DNA of 47,532 bases from positions 14,617 to 62,148 of the forward strand of contig MNCI01020474.1 in the NCBI GenBank assembly GCA_015680685.1. The letters run 5' to 3'. The translations under genes were made by a program, and so were the position numbers. Positions within the stretch are counted from its first letter, which is position 1; every line of letters begins with the position of its first letter. This document shows, piece by piece, positions 17,470 through 30,270 of this stretch. Source of the DNA: Gnetum montanum. Taxonomy: Eukaryota > Streptophyta > Gnetopsida > Gnetales > Gnetaceae. Under the pieces are notes generated by a model, which made no database searches, had not been told where the DNA came from, and worked only from the letters and a program-made list of their open reading frames with translations.

Positions 17470-19000
17470 AAGTTAGATATTCTATAGTCCATAGCTTCCT
17501 TGTTGAATTTACAACCTTCATTGTTTTAGTAAATAGATCTTCATTGAGAAATTCATCTGATAAGGATTCTGCTTGATCTTTGAAATCCCATCTTAGCCTT
17601 GATAGATGATTTGCTACCACCTTTTCTATATCATTTTTTTATCATCATGATGTCGAATTTTTGTAGAATGACAAGTCATCTTATCACTCTAGGACTGACC
17701 ACTGGTTTGTTCATAGGAAATCAGATGGCACTATGATCGATGTGGACATAGATATGGTATCCAAGCACATAATATCCAAATTTTTAAGTGCATAGACCAT
17801 AGCCATTAGCTCCTTTTTTGTTGTGGTGTAATTTAATTATGCTCTAGTGATGCTCCTACTAGCACAGTGTATGTAGTAAGGTCTCTTTTGATCATATAGT
17901 TGTGTGAGTATTACACTAGGTGCATAATTCAATGCATTAGTCATGATGTGAAAAGGTATTGACCAATCCAAAGCTTGAAGGATTGGTGTCTTCACTAATT
18001 TCTACTTTGGAGCTTCAAATGCCTTTTCAAATGACTTTGTCCACTAAAAGTGTGCATCCTTCTTCGTGAGTTCTACAAGCAATTTTGATATCTTTGAAAA
18101 ATTTTCTATGAATCTTCTATAGTATTTATGTGGCCTAAGAATGTTCTCACATATTTTACTATCTTTTACCTCTAAGTGATATTTTGTATAACTCTAATCT
18201 TTTCAAGATCTACCTCTATACCTTTCTAAGAAATTTTATGTCCCAACACTATGCCTTTTTAGACCACAAGATGGCTTTTCTACTAGTTGAGGTTAAGATT
18301 GGTTTCAACACATCTCTTGAGTACCTACTCCAACTATTTCAATTCTTGCTTAAAATTAAGCCCATACGTTGGAAAATCATCCATAAATACTTCTATGTCA
18401 TTTCTAATTTGTTTCTAAAAAATTCTAAGCACAAGTCTCTAGAACATGATGGGCATATTGCAAAGACCAAATGGAATTTTCTTGTAGGAAAATGTTCCCA
18501 ATGGACTAGTGAATGTTTTTTTATCCTAGTCCTTAGGTGTAATTTGAATTTGATTATATCCACTATATCTATCTAAAAAATTGTAGTACTCATGTATTGC
18601 AATGATGTCTAGGACCTGATCAACGAATGGTAGAGGAAAGTGATCCCTAAATGTAGCAATGTTCAACATTTGGAAGTGAATTTAGACTTGCCATTTGCCC
18701 TCCTTCTTTGGAAAAATCACTAAGAGACTATCCCATTCACTATCCATAATAGGATAGATGAATCCTACCTTTAGCAATTTCTCCAACTCTTGCTTGACTA
18801 CTTCTTTGAGTTTAGGATTGAGGATTCGTTGGGGTCGGCATCATGGCTTGATTGATGGATTAGTGTATATTTGATGTTGAAAAATTCATAGATCAATTCC
18901 CATGATCTCATCAAAAGACCATGCAAAGACTGTAGACCATCTATTAATCACTTCTAGGAACTTCCTTTTCTATTCTTCTTTCAAAGTGGCATTGATTATT
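17470..19000 (-). pseudogene. Reverse transcriptase and RNase H of element C
   Basis: RT runs from about 18840 (NPKLKEVV, then LEKLLKVGFIYPI) through FVDQVLD and FLDRYSGYNQI to the catalytic VFMDDF near 18385-18365. RNase H follows at about 17980-17640 with a recognisable HIDHSAI and PRVIR. Frameshifts and stops are frequent. The F-M-D-D form matches what I recall of Athila RT. The plus-strand frame 18184-18576 is a shadow of this gene. Confidence 0.8.
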
Positions 19001-19790
19001 ACTAGCTTCTTATTATTTAAAAAATGCATATTCCAATGTTTCCGATAGGGCCTTCAATTCTAATGAATTTGGTTCCATAGTATCCATAATCTCCAAACTT
19101 TTCTAGTCTATCTCTTCTTCTTAAGTTATTCATGGGTGGAAGTTCCTTTTCCTTAATTGCTCTAACTTATCAGTTTCTTCAACATAGGCACTAACAATTT
19201 GTTCCTTTGGTTCCATGTACTTGTAAATTATGTATCTTCATTTGTGATAAGCCAATGGGTGCCTTCCTGTTGTGTGGTTGCCGCATACAAATAGTTTTGC
19301 ATGCATACTTCTTCTACACATTTATTACATGCTTTGGTGTCATTTCTTTTGATAGCCCATATTCTTTGCATGCAGTTGCACCCATGATCACTGTATGCGA
19401 TACATGGAACTCTTCATCTTTATATAATGTTGACTTCATTTTTCTTGGAAATCTCTAAAGAAAAGTCATGAATTTTAAGCTTAGTGTCAATAGTGCTAAG
19501 TCAAGCTCTTCCCATAATAATTGGAAATTATCCCTCATTTTCCCCCACATGAATGGCTAAAAAATCCATAGGGTAAGACCAATCACTAATGGTTGTAATC
19601 ATACCATCCACTTATCCTAGTAGAAATATGATTGATTGGTTTGCAAGCTCTAACTGGATGTTACTCTTCTTTAGTGATAGTAGATTCCAAGCCTGATACA
19701 TGTCTTATGAGATCAAGTTCACTCTTGACCCAAAATCAAGTAGAGATTTGCATGGTTTCTACCGTACTATCTAGAGGTAAACTAAGAAAC
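19001..19790 (-). pseudogene. Protease and protease-RT linker of element C
   Basis: Protease lies at about 19780-19420. The active-site block reads LLDFGSRVNLIS, keeping Asp but with Phe for Ser/Thr. LELANQSI and PIIMGRA follow, then LSLEISKKN-like residues. The linker to RT (19420-19000) is poorly preserved. It aligns with B (9300-9760). Confidence 0.75.
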
Positions 19791-19799
19791 TTCCTAGAT

Positions 19800-22344
19800 T
19801 AGTTCATTTTTGTAGAAGGGCTCTTACCTTGATCCAATGCATGATTGTATGGGTAAGCATGATATTTGTGACATTTGAATTTGATGAAGATGGAAGCTTA
19901 TTGTGTTAAGGAGGATTAGTTTTGAATGGGGTAAAAGTAGATGTGTTCCCCATCTACTGAATCCTTTTAGGGCTTGTTCACAAGAATAGTTGTTTCTTAG
20001 GTTGTGATTCACACGTAATCACATCCTCTTGCATACTCACCACCCTTGTTGCACTCTTCTACTAAGGTTGTGATGGTAGTTCCCCTTGCACGATAGAAGG
20101 TGGCACTAGTGGTAAAGGATTTAGGTGTTGATTTGAACCAGCTGCTAATGGATGCAAGTATGGATTTGGATCTATTCTTGGTGGTGTTGGTCTATGGTAC
20201 TTAGTGGGGTAGTATTATGGAGTTTTAATAGCATCATTACTAGGAGAGATTGGACATTGTACGAAATATCCATATGGATTTGGCTATCTATATGGATATT
20301 TTTGGCAAGGTGGGGGCATGGCCCATGATTGTACTTGTTGACACTATTGGTAATACTACTCTTATGGTTGTGGCAAAGCTCCACTGGGATAGTATGTTGG
20401 TTGGAACTTTTTCTTGTAGTTACCTTAAGGATAAGGTAATCTTCTGGGCATTTTTTTAACAAATTTAGGATTAAATGCATATTCCTCCTTTTCCTATAAA
20501 TGTTCCATTACTGGACAACATCCCTTGGGATGCTCGTACTCACACATGGGACATCCTTTCTCATCAATGGAGTTGGTGATGAACACTCAACCACTGAAGC
20601 CACTTTACCTTTTCATCCAAAATATTTCTTATTTTTCTTATCCTTTCCTTTGCTAAAGGCTTGCTCTATTCTCTCCTCCACAATATTCAATTTTGTTCCA
20701 AATTTTTCATCTTCTAAGTTTCACATTTTTCTATCTTTTTTGCAATATCAATTACAATTTTCTGAATTGGTAGAGTCTTCTTTTGAATTTCCTATTCCAA
20801 GGTTTCTTCTTCTTGGGTATCATAAACTCATGCATTTCTCTTCTTGATGGATGGATCTTTGTTATACTCTTCTACTAATTCTCTCTTTCTTAACTCACCT
20901 TCTTCATTTACCATTTGGTCAATCAGTCTCTAAATTCAATGGGTAGTCATTTTAGATAATCAACCTTGAGCATAAACCCAAAGGATCTCTCTAGTCTTAT
21001 TTCGTAACCCATCTATCATGTGTCTTAGTTTCTCCCATTGTGAGAATTCATTGGCTAGCCATCTGTGTAGTAGTGAATAGTATCTACACATTGTCACATC
21101 AAGGGTTTCATGAGTCCCTTACTTCCATCCTTGGATTTGTTTCCTTAAGTTAGACACTTGTGATTAGGTTTGGTATTTTTCATTGAAGATCTCTAACATG
21201 GTACTTCATCTTTTAATCAATTCAGGTTCAAGTGATCTATACTAGTTCTTAGCTTCTTTCACAAGTGTTCTTGGAAATAACTTCAACTTCTACTAGTCAC
21301 TTTCAATGTTCTATAGGGCATAGGCATCATGGAGATCTTGGAGATGATGTTGTGGGTTAGCATTATAACCATCTTCAAATCTTATCATGTTATTCATACC
21401 AAGCCATTTAATACGACTATCCCTCATGTGCTTGTTTGGAATGTAAATAGCTTCCTAGATGTTAATCATGCTTTTGGTTGCTATTAGGGGTTCATCATTA
21501 TGATTATATTTGTATGCTTTGTTGTAGTGGTACCCCCTTCTATGCTCATCCCTTTCACAATCCTCTCTTTGATCCCTTCATCTTCCTCATTTAATTATCT
21601 TAGGTAATAGTCATGGTGTTCATGAGTCCTTCTCTTCTTCTTGTCATGGTCTCAATGTCTTAGCCTTATCCTATTACAGTGGGGATGAGGATGAGGTACT
21701 AGGAGAACAGTGCTAGCTTGTCCTCCTTTCTTATTCTTCTCTATAAGAGCTAGCATAAACTCTTGTCCTTGGGTCATTCTTCTACTTTAAATTAGTAGCC
21801 ACCCTCTTAGGTGTCTCTATTTGGGTGGAATGTAGTTGAACTTTGATAGGTTCTTTAAGTCTAATGATATGTGTTTTTAAAGACTCTTCATGATTCCATT
21901 GGAGGTGTTCTGTGATGAATTCATCAACATCAAGTTCTTCTAAGATAACAAAAGTGTTGACCTACTTTCCTTTGTTGTGTACATGTTTGATATCCATAGC
22001 AACATCTTTCCTCATTTGCTCCTTTGTGGATTCATAGGGTCTTGTCATGTGATGAGTCACATGGTACCCTTCTTGGATTTGGTCCAAATGCAATCCCTTA
22101 AGGTGATCTAGAGCATGTTAAGTACTACATGTTATGGAGGTAGGACTATGTTACCTTGCATGTCTCTCCACCTCATTTGTTTATCTTAATGGAAGATGAA
22201 AGTAAAATTTGGATGATAAGGATTGGTGTGAGCATATGTGATTCTTGTTTGCATCAACATCCCTCATTTTTCTTCATTGCTGATTCTGTCATTGTCCCTT
22301 CTTGTCTCTTTGAAAGATGATGATGTATACTTATTTGAACCCAT
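19800..22344 (-). pseudogene. gag: Gag of element C
   Basis: The start ATG at 22344 gives MGSNKYTSSSFKE, then a conserved block YAHTNPYHPNFTF and MQGNIVLPP shared with D and F. The capsid part is at about 21330-20900 (KLKLFPRTLVKEA, QIQGWK, RYYSLLHR). The zinc knuckle at 20553-20515 is intact: C-P-M-C-x3-H-x4-C. A Pro/Tyr/Gln-rich tail follows (20450-20080). Several stops make it inactive. The plus-strand open frames in this interval are shadows. Confidence 0.8.
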
Positions 22345-22470
22345 GGTGTGGTTTAAAACATTTGTTTAAGTATGATTATTTTTAGAGTTATTCAAAAAAT
22401 GTGGATTTAAACTTTGAGTTATTGATATAATGAACTTTGTAAAATTAATTACTTAGCATACATTGACTTG
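22345..22470 (-). other. Leader of element C
   Basis: A short AT-rich untranslated stretch between primer site and gag start. Confidence 0.5.
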
Positions 22471-22488
22471 TCCTTGACAACAATACCA
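22471..22488 (-). promoter_or_regulatory. Primer-binding site of element C (tRNA-Asp type)
   Basis: The minus strand reads TGGTATTGTTGTCAAGGA. Against TGGCGCCGTTGCCGGGGA, the complement of the plant tRNA-Asp 3' end as I recall it, 11 of 18 bases match and all mismatches are C-to-T or G-to-A, as expected of methylated DNA decay. Confidence 0.65.
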
Positions 22489-22489
22489 A

Positions 22490-23315
22490 CCATATCACAA
22501 GTGTTTCACATGCGACTAGATCATAATTCATGGATGAGGCAATGTGATTATGCTAGTAATTGATTTAATTCTATGGTCATTGTCTTCCCACATGGAGCTA
22601 GTGAAGTCTATGTGTATGGTTTAGCTCACAGTGAGGCATATGATATGTTGATGTTGTTTGGCCATCTAGCTCCTAGTGAACATGGTGAAGTAAAAAGAGT
22701 TTCTAAGTCTAAGTCTAACTAAAATAGTAAACAAATCTATTCTATCCTGATCTTCCATACATATCCTAAGCTTTGTGTAACTACTACTAGGATTACCAAG
22801 TACTTTGCTACTGGGCAAACCAAGCAATAGCACTGATAGGTTACTAAGAAATTACACTTAAGTGCTCGAGATTAGTCGTACTTATTCCCCTTAACAACAG
22901 TAATGGTATAGTTCATGGAAAAGTAAACATTAACTAAGAAAATAGTAAACATTATTCTTAGTAAAATAGTAAACTAGGAGAATGCTACAACAGTATGAAA
23001 TAGCTTGATCTTTATTTCTAGTCATACTTGTTCCCAAGTACAAGATTCTCAAATAAAGACTTCATACACTACATCACACTACACTGTAGGAATTCAAAAT
23101 TCTAAGTGCTAAAGACTAACTCATGAAAACAAACTGCAAGAGTTACACTACTATTGAATGAAAAATTATTGAGGATCTGTGCACCTAAGTGCTATATTTA
23201 TAGGTTGGCATGCATCTTGTGATATTGCATATATGATAATGTAGCTAGTGCTACGATATTGGAGCTACAATATCAAAACTATGATATCATAGTCTAAAAA
23301 ATTTTTGACTTATCA
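22490..23315 (-). repeat. 5' LTR of element C (826 bp)
   Basis: In element sense it begins TGATAAGTCA at 23315. The minus-strand TATAAATA is at 23202-23195 and AATAAA at 23016-23011. U5 has the TTGGTAATCC-type repeats near 22790. About 35 bp before the primer site seem lost between two TTGG copies. It abuts the half LTR of D. Confidence 0.8.
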
Positions 23316-23823
23316 CTTACAAATTTTATATTTATGAACTTAGTAAATTAATATCCTTAATAATCATACATAAGTATGACCACCACGAACATACCATTGA
23401 TGCTTGGTAATCCTAGTAGTGGTATCACTTGGGACACCTAGTAGCTTAACACTTGGTAACCCAATAGTGTTCCTAACAAGTTTAGGATGTGCATGGAAGG
23501 TGGACCTAGATGCTTATGTTAGAACATTTAGATTAAGGAATTATATAGCTAATTAGTAAATTTACAATTAATTACCTTTGTTTTACACTTAGACTTAATC
23601 AAATAAAATATAAAGTATACATAAAAATCATGTGCCTTGTCCTATACTTAACCATATAAGTGAACTTCTACAAGTAAAGCCAAGAAGACAACGATGGCAT
23701 CTCTAAGTCATTATCTTTAACTATCAACACATTTAAGAGCTAAGTCCATAGAATTTGACTAGATCACTAGTGCAATTCCTATGATTTGTATGGTTGGGCA
23801 TAGGGACTACTTGCTCCTCATCA
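23316..23823 (+). repeat. Right part of the 5' LTR of element D
   Basis: It matches the 3' LTR from about 34478 onward (ATGAACTTAGTAAATTAATA), and ends CTCATCA. The TATA and poly(A) part is absent because C interrupts it. Confidence 0.8.
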
Positions 23824-23824
23824 T

Positions 23825-23842
23825 TGGTGTCATTGTTGTGGA
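23825..23842 (+). promoter_or_regulatory. Primer-binding site of element D (tRNA-Asp type)
   Basis: TGGTGTCATTGTTGTGGA, one base after the LTR end, matches TGGCGCCGTTGCCGGGGA at 12 of 18 positions, with five transitions and one transversion. Confidence 0.75.
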
Positions 23843-23972
23843 TTGAGTTAGGTAAGTGCACTACATAGGAAAGACAGTGAAAACATCTAACGATGTTCTG
23901 AAGGAAAATAATGGTAAACCATTAAGATAAATAATAGTAACAAACTCACACTATTTTTGAACAATCATTGAT

Positions 23973-26600
23973 ATGGCTTCTTCTTGTAGGGAAGATTCTT
24001 CACTGTCATGTATAATGACATCCAATGAAAGGAAATAAAGTAAAAAGGCACAAGTACCTCAACAATTCAAAGTTGTTTATACTCATATGAATTCTTACAC
24101 CAGATTTCACCTTTATCCTACATAAGGATGAATAGCTACGTTGGAGAAACATGGAAGGAAACATCATGTTTTCTCTCAACTGATTTGTTCCCATGATGTT
24201 ATTAAAAAATCTTGTCAAGTTGGGCATTGCTAGACTTAATTCAGAGTATGAGGTTCAAGACCATGCTTATCGAGATTATCATCCCACAAAGGCCTAGTGG
24301 AAGAAATATCAGCAAATGGAAGCTCGATATTAGGATTTAAAAGGCAAAAGGTTTCCTAACCACTTGTTCCTACAAACATACAAAGAAGGTGAGGACTTCT
24401 TTTTGGGTGCCTCACAATATACAAGTTATCCCCTCTCTTTGATGGGGAGACCCTTAACCAATTCTTGTAGTTAATTGTGGACAAGCTTGATTATGGAAAG
24501 AATAGGTCTCAAGATTGAGGGACCTCAAAAGATGGTAACCATAGTCATTCATCTAGAGGAAAAAACAATGACAAGCACTAAGAGGAGGATAAACATAGTG
24601 ATTGGGGTAGGGGCTAAAGAAGAGGGGGTAGTATGCATTGTTCTAGCATTAATTCTTCGTCCTCTTCACCTTCATCATCATCCTCCCCTAATTCCAATAG
24701 GAGAAGTAGAGGCAAATATCGTGGAAGAAGAAACAAAGATCATGATGGAGATGAACATCAGGATAGGGATGATCATAGATCCCATTGAGACAATAAGGAC
24801 TAGGGGAATGAGTAATAGCAAGGGGATGAACATCATAGAGAATGAGGGCATAGCAGGGCTCATCATGAGCTTCATGGCCATGATAGGGATCATAGAAACC
24901 ATTATAACTATGATGAACCTATACTAGCTACAAGAAATATGCTAAATATTTTAGAGGTTGTTAAAATATCCACTAGGCACTTGAAGGATAGTTGCATTAA
25001 ATAGTTGGACATGAACAATATCCTCAAGTTTGAGGGGGGATATAATTCAAATACACAAAATTATTTGCAAGCCTTCCATGATACTTGTGCCTTGAAAAAT
25101 GTGGAGAATGAATGGAAAAAGCTGAAACTATTCCCAAGGATGCTCATAAAAGAAGTAGAAAGCTTGTACCAATCCTTGGAACTAGAATGTATTTAGTGAT
25201 GGAGTACAATGCTAGAGCTATTCAACAACAAAAACCAAATGTACTCTAGAGTTTCTAATTAAAGGAGAAAAATCCAAGGGTAGAAACAAGGCACTCATGA
25301 GTCCTTGGATGTGGCCATGGGTAGGTACTACTCTTCATCGCACCAATGCCTAGGCAATGAATAATCTCCATGGAATTAGCTATGTCATATCATAGATGGG
25401 TTGAAAAATAAAATAAGGAGAACCCTTGGGGTCTATGCCAATGAAACATTTTCTAAGCTAAGGATCCATCAGATTCAAAGGCGTACTAAGAAAGTGACCA
25501 AATAGGAAGGAAAGATGAAAAAATGGGAAAGTTTAGAAGAATAAAATAGAGACTCCATCCACAAAAGGGAGGTCTATTTCTATGAGAATGAGGAGGAGAC
25601 ATCACTTAATGAAGTGGTGTAGAGGAAAACCTTACTAATCTAAAAATCTATTATTGAAATATCAGCTAAGGTTGATAAGATGTATGGCTCTTTAGATGAG
25701 AAGTTTTAAATTGCTTTGAAGATTACAGAGGAATGTATAGATCAAGGAGGTGATGATTGTGAAAGAAGAAAGAAGAAGGATGTTGAACAAGGATATCTTA
25801 AAAATAATGGTAAAACTGTAGTAGTTAAGGAGGTTGCAAATTCAAAAACTAATGATGATGGGTGTGACATTTGCCAATACAAACATACAAAAGGATTTTG
25901 CCCTATATTTTCACACTTGTAACTATCTAGGATGTACACTCTAAATCCTATATTAGCAAAATGGCTAGCAGCCAGGAACTTATCTTATTCACAAGGCAAC
26001 TATCAGTAATAATTTAATGAATAAGCTTACTATCTGAGTGGATCAGCACCTCAACCTCAAGAATAATACCAATAGTGACAACACCCATAGTTGTGGATAT
26101 GCCATCTTCAAGGTAGTAGTATCCTTATTACCATCCTGATCCCTATTGGTATTACGTTTAGCAACCAGTCTCTCCACATGACTCTTCTAGTCATGCTACC
26201 TTTCCATACCACTATTACCCTCCAAAGTACTACAAAGTACCTTCTCCAAGGGAGGAGTCTCCATTTCCTTTCTATCCTCCTCAACATCCATGCACTCTTG
26301 CACCATCATCATCAACTCCTTTGCCACCTGCTCCATCCATGTAGGGTGAAATATCTACCCAACCACAACAAAGAAATGCTATGAGGGTAGTAAACTTACA
26401 ACTAGCTCCTCAGCCAAGTGGTCTTGAATCCATGCCTCACAAGAGGGCATTTTTCAAAACCTATAGCCCCATGAATCCCTCACAAACAATTGTCATGAAT
26501 AACATTACTATGTCAACCTTTGAAAGTCCCATTGAGCAGCCTTCAAACCAAAGTGCTCCCCAATTGCACATTGTCATGTTGATCCATGTGGTAATAGATT
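23973..26600 (+). pseudogene. gag: Gag of element D
   Basis: The start ATG at 23973 gives MASSCREDSS. The conserved N block VVYTHMNS and MEGN follows with a one-base shift. Then comes a Ser/Arg/His/Asp-rich segment at about 24640-24900 (SSSSSPSSSSSP, RRSRGKYRGRR, DHDGDEHQD). The capsid part at 25005-25500 includes NYLQAFHDTCALKN and WKKLKLFPR. The zinc knuckle at 25863-25902 is intact: C-D-I-C-x3-H-x4-C. A Pro/Tyr/Gln/Ser tail runs to about 26600. Stops throughout. The longer open frame 24475-24927 is out of the gag frame and is a shadow. Confidence 0.82.
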
Positions 26601-27500
26601 AGATCAATGTTAGTCATCTTCCTAGGAAGATATTTGATCCTAGGAACCCTCTTATTTACTTGCAAATTACTAGAGATGAATCATGTAAGGCTCTTTTGGC
26701 CTCAAGTTTTAGAGTTAACTTGAATTTACAAGAAATGTACAAAGCCTAGAACCTACCTCCATTAAAAAAGAGCAATATTAGATTGGAGTCGGTAGACCAA
26801 TCCATCACTATTCCTTTGGGATTGGTGGAAGACATTGTGACCATACTTTTTGGATGGTATTATCTTACTGATTTCCTAGTGATCCATGTGGAGAATTGTA
26901 AAAGGGACTTTCCTATCATCATTGGGAGAGTATGGCTTGGCACCATTGATGCCATGTTGGGGGATTCAAGACCTTTCCTTACAGATTATCAATGAAAATA
27001 AATTTGGAAAGATCAAGAAGAAGAGAGTTCCATGCATCACGTCCAATGAGACAAGGTGCCATTGTGTGCAAAGACTATGAACCATCAAAGGCACATCTCT
27101 TTAAGCATGCAATTAGTGTATAGAGACAACAAAAATTTAGAGCTTTCTATATGAAAATTCCATTAAATAGGAGGGTACCTAGTGGCTAACCACAGCGAAT
27201 GAGGTTGGATAGATAATATGCATGGAACTAGCTCAGAGCCTCACAAGTTCATATGTTCAAAGCATGGAAAATTTGGAGTAGATACATTTTCAATTCTCTA
27301 ATTAACAAAGGGAGATCGATGGGAAGAGTTGGAGATTCCTGAAGCTTTCAAGAAAGAACCCCTTGAGTTAACGGCTCTACTAGTAAGAATGTAATATGCT
27401 TTCTTAAATAATGGCAAGCTAGTTATTATCAGTGTCACACTTGCTCCTACACATAAGAAGAAATTGTTAAAATTTGTGAGTAAATGGCCAACAACCTTCA
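26601..27500 (+). pseudogene. Protease and linker of element D
   Basis: The active site reads KALLASSFRVN, so catalytic Asp is Ala and Gly is Ser. The second block PIIIGRVWL is well kept (about 26910-26940), followed by GKIKKKRVPCIT. A frame change occurs near 26965. The linker to RT (27080-27500) resembles F. Confidence 0.8.
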
Positions 27501-28850
27501 CTTAGTCATATCATGAGTTAACCAAGAATCAATCCTAGGATATGTGAGTATAGAATTTATATAGACTCCTCCATCAAATTAAAGAGGCAGCTACAAAGAC
27601 ACTTGAACCCAAAGCTTAAGCAAATCATTAAGGAGAAAATTGAGCAACTCCTCAAGGCTGGATTCATCTACCCAATTGTAGACAGTGGGTGGACTAGCCC
27701 ACCTATTGTTGTGCCAAAGAAGGAGGAAAACTAGAGAGTCTATAAAGACTTTCAATGAATATGGTCACTTACAAAGATCTTTTCCCATTTCCATTTGTGC
27801 ACCAAGTGCTAGATACCATTGCAAGGCATTGTTACTATAGCTTTTTGGATGGTTATAGTGGCTATAACTAGATCCAAATTACACCAGAGAACTAGGCCAA
27901 GATAACATTCACAAGTCCTTGGGTGACTTCTGCATACAAAAAGATGCTTTTTGGCCTTTGCAATGCTCCCACTACATTTCAATGTTTGGTCCTAAGCATC
28001 TTCCAATAGCAGATTGATAGTGGAATAGAGGTCTTCATGGATGAGTTCTCTACCTATGGGTCTACATTTGAGCAAACCTTGAACCACCTCAAGTAAGTTC
28101 TTAGAAGGTGTGTGAAGATAATCTTGAGGCTCAACTAGTAAAAGAGTTATCAAATGATCCAAGAGGGCATTGTCTTGGGGCATAGGATTTTGAACAAAGG
28201 GATTTAGGTAGACCTCAAAAGAATAAGAATCATCCAAGAAATAACACAACAACTAGAAATAGTAAAGGACATGAGTTCATTCCTTAGCCACACTAGTTAT
28301 TACAAGCATTGCATCGAAAACTTCTCAAAGATCACCAAGTTTTTTGTAGAGCTTACCAAGAAAGATGCACCATTCATTTAGACTTAGGAATGCAAAAACG
28401 CATTTCAATAGTTGAAGTAGAAACTTGTAAAAACTCTGATTCTATGAGCACCAAACTGGTCCAAGCCATTCCACATCATGAAAAATGCATCTAATTACAC
28501 TTTGGGGGTAGTGCTTACATAGATGGATGATAAAAAAATGTCCATATTATATCAATTGTACAAGTAGAAGCATTGTGGGTACATAATTCAACTACACCAT
28601 CATTGAAAAGAAGCTGATGGTAGTGGTGTATACATTAGAGAAATTCAAGTACCATGTGCTTGAATATAAGGATTTTATGCATACCGAACATGGTGCCATC
28701 TAGTTCCTAATGAATAAGCCAATGATGAGCCCTCGTGTCATATAGTGGCTAGTGATCCTTTAGGAGTTTGACTTAACAATGATTAATCAAAAGGGAACCA
28801 AAAATGTGGTGGCTAACCACTTGTCATAATTAAGATGGAATAGCAAGGAG
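27501..28850 (+). pseudogene. Reverse transcriptase and RNase H of element D
   Basis: RT: LNPKLKQIIKEKIEQLLK then GFIYPIVDSGW and VVPKKE (27600-27730), FLDGYSGYN (27840-27870), catalytic VFMDEF near 28030 (second Asp is Glu). RNase H from about 28440 to 28850 is frameshifted, ending with a NVVANHLS-like site near 28805. Stops and frameshifts make it inactive. Confidence 0.8.
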
Positions 28851-30256
28851 GAAGAGAGCCCATTGTTTGATCAATTTCCTGATGAACTCCTCTTTGTTGG
28901 TGTTGTTAATTCTCAAAATCCCAAAGAAACAAACTAGTATGGCAACATCCTCTCCTATCTACTCACCTAGGAGATGTTGCAGGAGTGGGACAAAAAGAAG
29001 AAACAACAGTTTCTTCACTAGGCCAAACACTTCATAGAGATCAAAGGTAACCTCTATAAGAGTTGCACAAATGGCCTAGTATGATGATGTGTCCCTAATG
29101 CAAATAAACTTCAAGTCCTCTAGGACACATATGAGGGCCCTTATGGGAACTGCTATGTTAGAAGGAGGACAACCATTAAGATCCTTATGGCAAGATATTA
29201 CTAACTCATAATATTTAGGGATGTCCATCAATTCTTCCATTTATACGATAGATGCCAATTTGACATAGAATGACTGTACACATGGAAATACCATAATAGT
29301 GGATCCAACCATTAGAGCCTTTTGATCTTTGAGGGATTAATTTCATGGGGTCCATCAACCCTATGTCAAAAGAAAAGGCCTACATCATCATGGCTATTGA
29401 CTACTATACCAAATGGGCAGAAGTTGCTACTATCACCAATTGTTCATCCTGTACGGTGGCATGGTTTGTACCAAAAAATGTTATGAATAGGTTTGGTGTG
29501 CCATGGACATTGATTTTAGATAATGGAACACACTTTATTGATGCCACTTTTTGGAAGCTCATGAAATGTTTGGGGGTTGAGCATAAATTAACAACTCCAT
29601 GCCACCCCCAAACTAACAATCAAGTTGAGGTTACTAATAGGGAAATTACCAAGATACTAACATGTATAGTTAGTAAATATAGGAAAAACTGAAGTAATAA
29701 ACTCAATGATGCTCTTTGGGCTTATTGTTCAACATGAAAAATTTCTATTGGTTACTCTCCCTATGAGGTAATGTATGAGAAACTTTCAAATCTTCCCATC
29801 CAATCTAAGCTTCATACACTTTCAATAGCTTATGATCTTGACTTGGACTCATGTCTAGCCCAAAGAGAAAGACTAATGAATCTCAAGATGCTAGATGAGA
29901 ATAGATTAGTGGTTTTGTCATTGAATGAAGTGCACAAGGCACATAAAAAACAACAACATGACCTTAAAATAAGGAAATTAAAGTTTCAACTAGAAGATAA
30001 GGTGCTCTACTAGAACCTCATGCATGTACCTCAATGTACCAAATTTTGAACATTATGGAAGGGTCCTTACATCATATATGAAACTTTCCCATCTAAGGCC
30101 ATGATGATATACCATCCTGAAAATCCAAGTAAGATATTTTTGGTTAATGCCCAACATCTTAAACCTTTCCTTAAACCAAAAACAACCAGTGGAAATAATA
30201 CCTTAATGGATGGTCATGCATGCTCAATATTTTGGATCTCTTTCTTCTAACTCAGC
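28851..30256 (+). pseudogene. Integrase of element D
   Basis: The zinc region is at about 29050-29230. The core open frame 29345-29692 shows AIDYYTKWAEV, LILDNGTHF (second Asp kept) and NNQVEVTN (catalytic Glu kept). The first Asp block just upstream reads G-I-N-FMG, so D has become N. The C-terminal part, 29771-30170, includes LEDKVLY and a GPYII-type block. Confidence 0.82.
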
Positions 30257-30270
30257 CATGCGGGAGATGG
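30257..30270 (+). promoter_or_regulatory. Post-pol purine tract of element D
   Basis: CATGCGGGAGATGG, the counterpart of 10105 and 46631. Confidence 0.5.

Larger units (their letters stand above)
12784..23315 (-). mobile_element. Element C: Athila-like LTR retrotransposon, inverted, left end cut by element B
   Basis: In its own sense: 5' LTR (23315-22490), primer site (22488-22471), gag (22344 to about 20040), protease, RT, RNase H, integrase (to about 16180), post-pol spacer, and a post-pol gene running to 12789, where it meets the end of element B's LTR. Its LTR start TGATAAGTCA at 23315 abuts a half LTR of element D, so C is inserted in D's 5' LTR with CTTAC (23316-23320) as the expected target duplication. 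Stops and frameshifts are dense and CpG is very low, so it is old. The 3' LTR is not in the window. Confidence 0.85.

Noticed and set aside
24475-24927. 150-codon plus-strand frame in element D
   Set aside because: It is out of the gag frame; the neighbouring frame has the Ser/Arg/His-rich gag segment shared with F.
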